DNA of 8,785 nucleotides from JBCBKZ01 sp039026975 (GTDB lineage: Bacteria; Bacteroidota; Bacteroidia; J057): assembly GCA_039026975.1 (NCBI GenBank), contig JBCCLI010000277.1, forward strand, positions 1-8,785, in the 5' to 3' direction. A program made the translations under genes and the position numbers. Below are positions 5,901 to 8,785 of this stretch, piece by piece (positions within the stretch are counted from its first letter, which is position 1; each line of letters starts with the position of its first letter). The notes under the pieces are model-generated. The model saw only the letters and a program-made list of their open reading frames with translations, was not told the DNA's origin and searched no databases.

Positions 5901-8287
5901 TGCTCGACAATGAGGGGGATTCTGCTGTATGTACAAACACTATTACCGTCAATGAAAACCAATGTCCACTAGCCGTAATCCAGTCCTCAGCTTCTGCTGG
6001 ACAAGCTCCCCTATCAATTAACTTTAATGGGACTAACTCTACAGATCTGGATGGAAGCATAGCATCTTATAATTGGACTTTCGGGGATGGTAGTACTGCA
6101 AGTGATTCTACTGTTTCACATACCTTTACCAGCGCAGGTACCTATCAGGTGAGATTAACGGTAGCTGATGATAATGGATGTGAGAATCAGGCAAGCACCA
6201 CTATAACGGTTTCCTCTACTACGAATGCTCCTCCTTTAGCTGTTTGTCAATCTGATAAAATCTCTGGCAAAGCTCCTTTAACAGTAGCTTTCGACGGCGC
6301 TAACTCCACAGATGAGGATGGGGCTATTACGGAGTATACCTGGGATTTTGGGGATGAGTCCCCTCTCAGGACAGGAATTAACCTTTCCCACACCTACAAT
6401 GCTGCTGGTACGTATACAGTTACGTTGACAGTAGTGGATGATGATGGCGCTCCAGGCCAGTGTTCCTTAGAAATTACGGTAGGAGATAATAGCCTACCCA
6501 CTGCCTCATGTGAGGTTTCTCCTACTACAGGAAATACCCCCCTAACTGTTTCTGCAAGTGGTTCAGGCTCCTCGGACTCTGACGGAACAATAGTAAGCTA
6601 TTCATGGAATTTTGGAGATGGGACTACCCTTCAGGGAGAATCCGTCAGTCATGAATATACTGAAGCCGGAACCTACACAGTTACGCTCACGGTGACGGAT
6701 AATGATGGTGGAGAAGCAAGCTGTTCTGAGGAAGTTTCCATAAATGGAGCGCCTGTAGCTGTTTGTGCAGTTTCTCCTAAAAGTGGGGAAGCACCCCTAA
6801 CCATCAATGTAAACGGGCTAAGTTCTACAGATTCAGATGGGGCTATTGCTGAATATACCTGGGACTTTGGTGATGGGAGTCTACCACGTACCGGGGTAAG
6901 CTTGACACACCTGTATACCACAGCCGGTACCTATATAGTTACCCTAACGGTACAGGATGATGATGGGGCCACAGCCCAATGTACAGAAACTGTAACGGTT
7001 TCTTCTCCTAATCAGCTTCCCATTGCCAACTGTGGGAATATTCCTGAGAATGGGGTCGCTCCACTTACTATTACCTTTGATGGCTCAGCTTCCTCTGATC
7101 CTGACGGAACCATTGCTACCTATGCCTGGGACTTCGGGAATGGAGATTCGGATGGAGGTACTTCAGTTACGTACACCTACACCAGTGCAGGTACATTCAC
7201 AGCCAAATTAGTGGTTACTGATAATGCAGGTGGGAAAGACAGTTGTGAGCAGCAAATAGTGGTTACTGCCAATGATCCTCCCGTGGCAGACTGCCAAGTA
7301 ACGCCTACTGCTGGAAATTCTCCTCTTACTATTTCAGTAGATGGATCCGCCTCCACTGACAGTGATGGTATGATAGAAAGCTATGTATGGGATTTTGGAG
7401 ATGGAGGTACTTTCAGTGGAATCAGTACCACATATACCTATGCTGAGCCGGGCACTTATACTGTCAAACTGGTAGTAACAGATAATCAAGATGCGAAAGA
7501 CAGTTGTACCCAATCTGTCAGGGTAAATACGCCTCCAGTTGCGGATTGTAATGTATCCCCTATCTCCGGTGAGGCCCCCCTTGAGGTGAGCTTTGATGGT
7601 ACTGCCTCCACTGATGTGGACGGAACCATCACTTCCTATGAGTGGGACTTTGGGGAAGGAAACCCTGTGGCGGGTGCTACAGCCTCCTACACCTATACCA
7701 ACGGCGGCACCTATTCTGCTACCCTTACCGTCACAGATAATGATGGGGCTTCCAGTCAATGCTCCACTACGGTGGAGGTGGAGGAGAATCTACCTCCAAA
7801 CGTAAGTTGTAGTGCTACTCCTACTTCTGGAATTCTCCCACTTGAGGTTTCTTTTACAGGGTTATGGAATGATCCAGACGGTTTTGTAGAATCAGCTGTA
7901 TGGAATTTAGGGGAGGATGAAGCTATTACTCTTAATAATCCAACTAAAACATACACTATAGAAGATGTTTACAACGTTACCCTAACTGTTCGAGACAATG
8001 ACGGGGCTGATTCAGTATGTACTCAAACGATCGTAATCACTAGTGATTTGAATACAGATTGTTCGTTTGAGTTATTAAATTTTAATAATGGAGTGAGAGT
8101 CGACGCAACAAATTCTACAGGAAATATTGAAACTTATTTATGGAATTTTGGAGATGGTACAACTGTAAATCAGGCTACATATTCACATTTTTATCAAGAA
8201 ACGGGGACTTTCACTATTACTCTTACAATTTTTGATAAGTATGATAATTCTCGTTCTTGTGGATTTTCTGTTACCCTATTGGACTAA
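2975..8287 (+). CDS. Giant surface lipoprotein with 20 tandem PKD domains
   Basis: The 1770-residue product starts with a lipoprotein signal: hydrophobic 8-17, then FLAC with C18 as the lipidated cysteine, followed by EPEK. Acidic residues just after the cysteine are typical of Bacteroidota lipoproteins sent to the cell surface. The rest is a chain of about 20 PKD (Ig-like) domains of 84-90 residues. Domains 1 and 2 (about 27-108 and 109-192) are cysteine-free with FEGGTP and FPGAEPP cores; a short linker follows. Domains 3-20 begin near 207, 297, 384, 474, 561, 649, 737, 825, 913, 999, 1088, 1176, 1261, 1350, 1437, 1522, 1609 and 1694. Most read xPLxVxFxG, then D-x-D-G, SYxWDFGDG, HTY, AGTYxVTLTVTD. 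Each of these 18 has one cysteine pair. Domain 19 has lost DFGDG (NLGEDE). There is no enzyme domain and no type IX secretion C-terminal domain; the last PKD ends four residues before the stop. The start lies 10 nt after the TraO-like gene. A rod-like adhesin or spacer, perhaps Ca-stabilised through the Asp-rich loops, is inferred. Confidence 0.85.
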   Translation: MRKFTTTIILILLIFLACEPEKILPEFKADFVMSSEAIEVGDTITFGEKVKGFPVSYRWLFEGGTPAISNAKSQTVTYGNAGTYQVTLWVESDDAREDSVIKTISVSEGLTASFSAEKTVILQDSSLQFLDTSTGDPDSWSWFFPGAEPPTSSLQNPVITYPDTGTFSVNLVVAKGEKQDSISWTNFIRVVNDTSDISANDSTGFPAVNCDANPTTGVAPLEVFFIAAATDPNGNDNGLVYSWDFKDGNTATGNKTSHIFSEGGEYEVELTVRDTDGNEVKCQEITIAVEGKPGAPSVTCNAVPDKGPSPLNVGFSAAATDPDGDELQYLWDFGDGDTSSLQTITHTYTEIGEYIAEVTVIDEDGLIATCQKTITVTNENIPPTLSCSISPESGQAPLTVEVSAAAQDPDGDDQLLSYEWNFGGLATSTNINDSYIFDSAGTYVISLTVTDENGGKNSCESTITVIGEDNQLPLATCQADPTSGVVPLTVNFTGQGTDPDGTIVRFLWDFGDGSSLSELKNPTHQYTQAGTYTTTLVIEDNSGATDTCLKEITVLSNECPTASMEAAPLSGAAPLEVSFSGAASEDTDGGIVLYEWTFGDGMTGEGISTTHTYEAEGQFTALLTVTDNNNCKTTTSATINVGSDNQCPLAVVLADKKSGVRPLSVDFDGSNSTDLDGTLTSYSWNFGDGNMGTGPTISHTFTEAGTFIVTLEVTDDGNCSVTDTSIITVKEPLISPQISCAADPTNGNSPLAVNFSANATDQDGFIVSYEWDFGDGTISTEQNPTHIYATGTYQASVIAIDNDGLRDTCTQLISATAAPNQPPTVAQCNASPLSGQSPLTVSFTSIATDSDGTIASYAWNFGDGSSQTGQNVSHTYTSAGTYVARVTAEDNDGATASCELTIIVSSGSNSPPSLSCLADKTQGKEPLTVNFSSDASDVDGTIASYQWNFGDGNTNSQEDPSHTFESAGVYNVRLVVLDNEGDSAVCTNTITVNENQCPLAVIQSSASAGQAPLSINFNGTNSTDLDGSIASYNWTFGDGSTASDSTVSHTFTSAGTYQVRLTVADDNGCENQASTTITVSSTTNAPPLAVCQSDKISGKAPLTVAFDGANSTDEDGAITEYTWDFGDESPLRTGINLSHTYNAAGTYTVTLTVVDDDGAPGQCSLEITVGDNSLPTASCEVSPTTGNTPLTVSASGSGSSDSDGTIVSYSWNFGDGTTLQGESVSHEYTEAGTYTVTLTVTDNDGGEASCSEEVSINGAPVAVCAVSPKSGEAPLTINVNGLSSTDSDGAIAEYTWDFGDGSLPRTGVSLTHLYTTAGTYIVTLTVQDDDGATAQCTETVTVSSPNQLPIANCGNIPENGVAPLTITFDGSASSDPDGTIATYAWDFGNGDSDGGTSVTYTYTSAGTFTAKLVVTDNAGGKDSCEQQIVVTANDPPVADCQVTPTAGNSPLTISVDGSASTDSDGMIESYVWDFGDGGTFSGISTTYTYAEPGTYTVKLVVTDNQDAKDSCTQSVRVNTPPVADCNVSPISGEAPLEVSFDGTASTDVDGTITSYEWDFGEGNPVAGATASYTYTNGGTYSATLTVTDNDGASSQCSTTVEVEENLPPNVSCSATPTSGILPLEVSFTGLWNDPDGFVESAVWNLGEDEAITLNNPTKTYTIEDVYNVTLTVRDNDGADSVCTQTIVITSDLNTDCSFELLNFNNGVRVDATNSTGNIETYLWNFGDGTTVNQATYSHFYQETGTFTITLTIFDKYDNSRSCGFSVTLLD
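3593..8287 (+). repeat. Tandem PKD-domain array, domains 3-20, period about 255-270 bp
   Basis: Eighteen cysteine-bearing PKD units are encoded head to tail. The units are clearly homologous as protein but well diverged as DNA, with synonymous and non-synonymous change, so this is an old array and not a recent expansion. Some units are closer than others: domains 13 and 15 share DGAI-x-EYTWDFGD and an RTG before the H-x-Y strand; domains 8 and 12 share NSTDLDG and the alternative cysteine placement; domains 16, 17 and 18 share A-S-[ST]-D and the DN-x-x-x-K/S loop. That uneven similarity points to past internal duplication or recombination among units. Confidence 0.8.
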
Positions 8288-8301
8288 ACGGAAAATAACT
8301 C

Positions 8302-8322
8302 AAAAGCTGAGATAGCCTTTTT
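8302..8322 (+). terminator. Weak candidate terminator after the PKD gene
   Basis: Fifteen bases after the stop, AAAAGCT (8302-8308) pairs with AGC-c-TTTT (8314-8321) around the 5-nt loop GAGAT, with one bulged C, and the 3' arm runs into five T. The stem is short and A/T-rich, so it would be a poor intrinsic terminator; it is the only hairpin with a T tract right behind the operon. Confidence 0.3.
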
Positions 8323-8425
8323 CCTGAATTCCGCGCTTTAAGGGGAAAATATTGAAAAATGTGATTTCTGAGCTTTTAGATTTGATTTTGAGACACCTAA
8401 TGATGCTCCAGCGTATATTTGAGGT

Positions 8426-8658
8426 ATGTCTGTTCGTAAAAGTATAATCCTTTTGGGGTAATCAGTGCCCAAATCATCGATAAGAGTTCAGGTAAATATC
8501 GAATTCTCAAAACCATAGGGAGTGGTTCAGACCCCGGAGATGTAAAACGTCTTATCTTGGAAGATAAGTCTCAGATTACTCGAATGTATGAGCAGCGAGT
8601 TTTGAACTTTAAGCATATAGATGACTTGAATTTTCTAGCACTTACTAAAGAAACGTGA
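8426..8658 (+). pseudogene. IS1634-like transposase, N-terminal fragment with frameshift
   Basis: From ATG at 8426 the frame gives MSVRK and then, after one missing base around 8438-8442, continues in the next frame as YNPFGVISAQIIDKSSGKY, RILKTIGSGSDPGDV and on to ALTKET before a TGA at 8656-8658. A basic start, V/I-S-x-Q-I-I, a GKY/R strand and KTIGS-x-x-D are the N-terminal features of IS1634-type transposases of the IS4 superfamily. Those enzymes have roughly 450-600 residues with a DDE catalytic core; only about 77 residues remain and no part of the core is present. With both a frameshift and the loss of the rest, this is a dead remnant. Without the frameshift correction the first frame stops after 11 residues. 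I found no terminal inverted repeat I could defend. Confidence 0.7.
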
Positions 8659-8688
8659 GTTCGGAGTTTTTGGGGTGAAATGAAGAGA

Positions 8689-8785
8689 TCACTTCCATCG
8701 GTTTTTGCCTTTGAAAATAGCCGGTTTATCTTCCAAGAACTGATAGGCACAAATACCTGCTAAGGTATGCGCCAATGCATTGTCA
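8689..8785 (-). CDS. C-terminal end of a probable transposase (IS982-like), partial
   Basis: On the minus strand an open frame enters from the right edge and ends at TGA (8691-8689). The 31 visible residues begin DNALAHTLAGICAYQFLEDK and finish with a basic GKNRWK tail. The pattern N-x-L-x-x-x-L-x-G-x-x-AY-x-F-x-x-x-KP-x-I is the ending I recall for IS982-family transposases of Bacteroidota. The stop lies 30 nt from the end of the IS1634-like fragment and the two point towards each other, as in nested or decayed insertions. Catalytic residues would lie outside the window, so intactness cannot be judged, and an unrelated gene with a similar tail is possible. Confidence 0.4.
   Translation of the reverse strand, partial: DNALAHTLAGICAYQFLEDKPAIFKGKNRWK

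Noticed and set aside
2975..8287. Type IX secretion C-terminal sorting domain on the PKD protein
   Set aside because: The C-terminus is a complete PKD domain ending at FSVTLLD; no glycine-rich sorting domain follows, and the N-terminal lipobox already explains surface location.
3593..8287. CRISPR array or DNA-level satellite in the repeated part
   Set aside because: The period of about 260 bp is protein-domain repetition in one open frame with strongly diverged DNA, not identical short repeats with spacers.

Overview
The window looks like an accessory stretch from a member of the Bacteroidota, probably a Cytophagia/Flavobacteriia-type marine or soil lineage. The reasons are: TraN/TraO-type proteins, which are known from Bacteroides conjugative transposons; a PKD-rich lipoprotein with acidic residues just after the lipid cysteine; AT-rich leaders with no convincing Shine-Dalgarno at the starts; and a promoter close to the Bacteroidota -33/-7 consensus (TTTG, about 19 nt, TAnnTTTG). 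The genus cannot be told from the sequence.

Layout from left to right. Positions 1-82 (minus) are the N-terminus of a ROK-family sugar kinase that runs off the window. Positions 83-582 are AT-rich and mostly non-coding, with a possible leader promoter for the kinase, one marginal small ORF and competing inverted repeats. Positions 583-1233 encode an AT-rich, single-pass membrane-anchored protein with a lipocalin-like exported part. After a 301-nt gap with a good promoter candidate comes a tight three-gene operon: a TraN-like (DUF4138) exported protein (1535-2374), a TraO-like outer-membrane protein (2371-2964, ATGA overlap) and a 1770-residue lipoprotein made of 20 PKD domains (2975-8287, 10 nt further on). 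The right edge holds mobile-element debris: a frameshifted N-terminal piece of an IS1634-like transposase (8426-8658) and, on the other strand, the C-terminus of what may be an IS982-like transposase (8689-8785).

The main point of interest is the operon. It carries relatives of two conjugation-channel envelope proteins, but inside the window there is no coupling ATPase, relaxase or other tra gene. Instead the pair is linked to a giant, probably surface-exposed, disulfide-stapled PKD rod. I infer a repurposed outer-membrane assembly that anchors or displays a long adhesin-like fibre. A run of eight G in the TraO-like gene would stop translation within a few codons on any one-base slip, so the system may be phase variable. 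In the rod, 18 of 20 domains carry one pair of cysteines in two alternative placements with nearly constant spacing.
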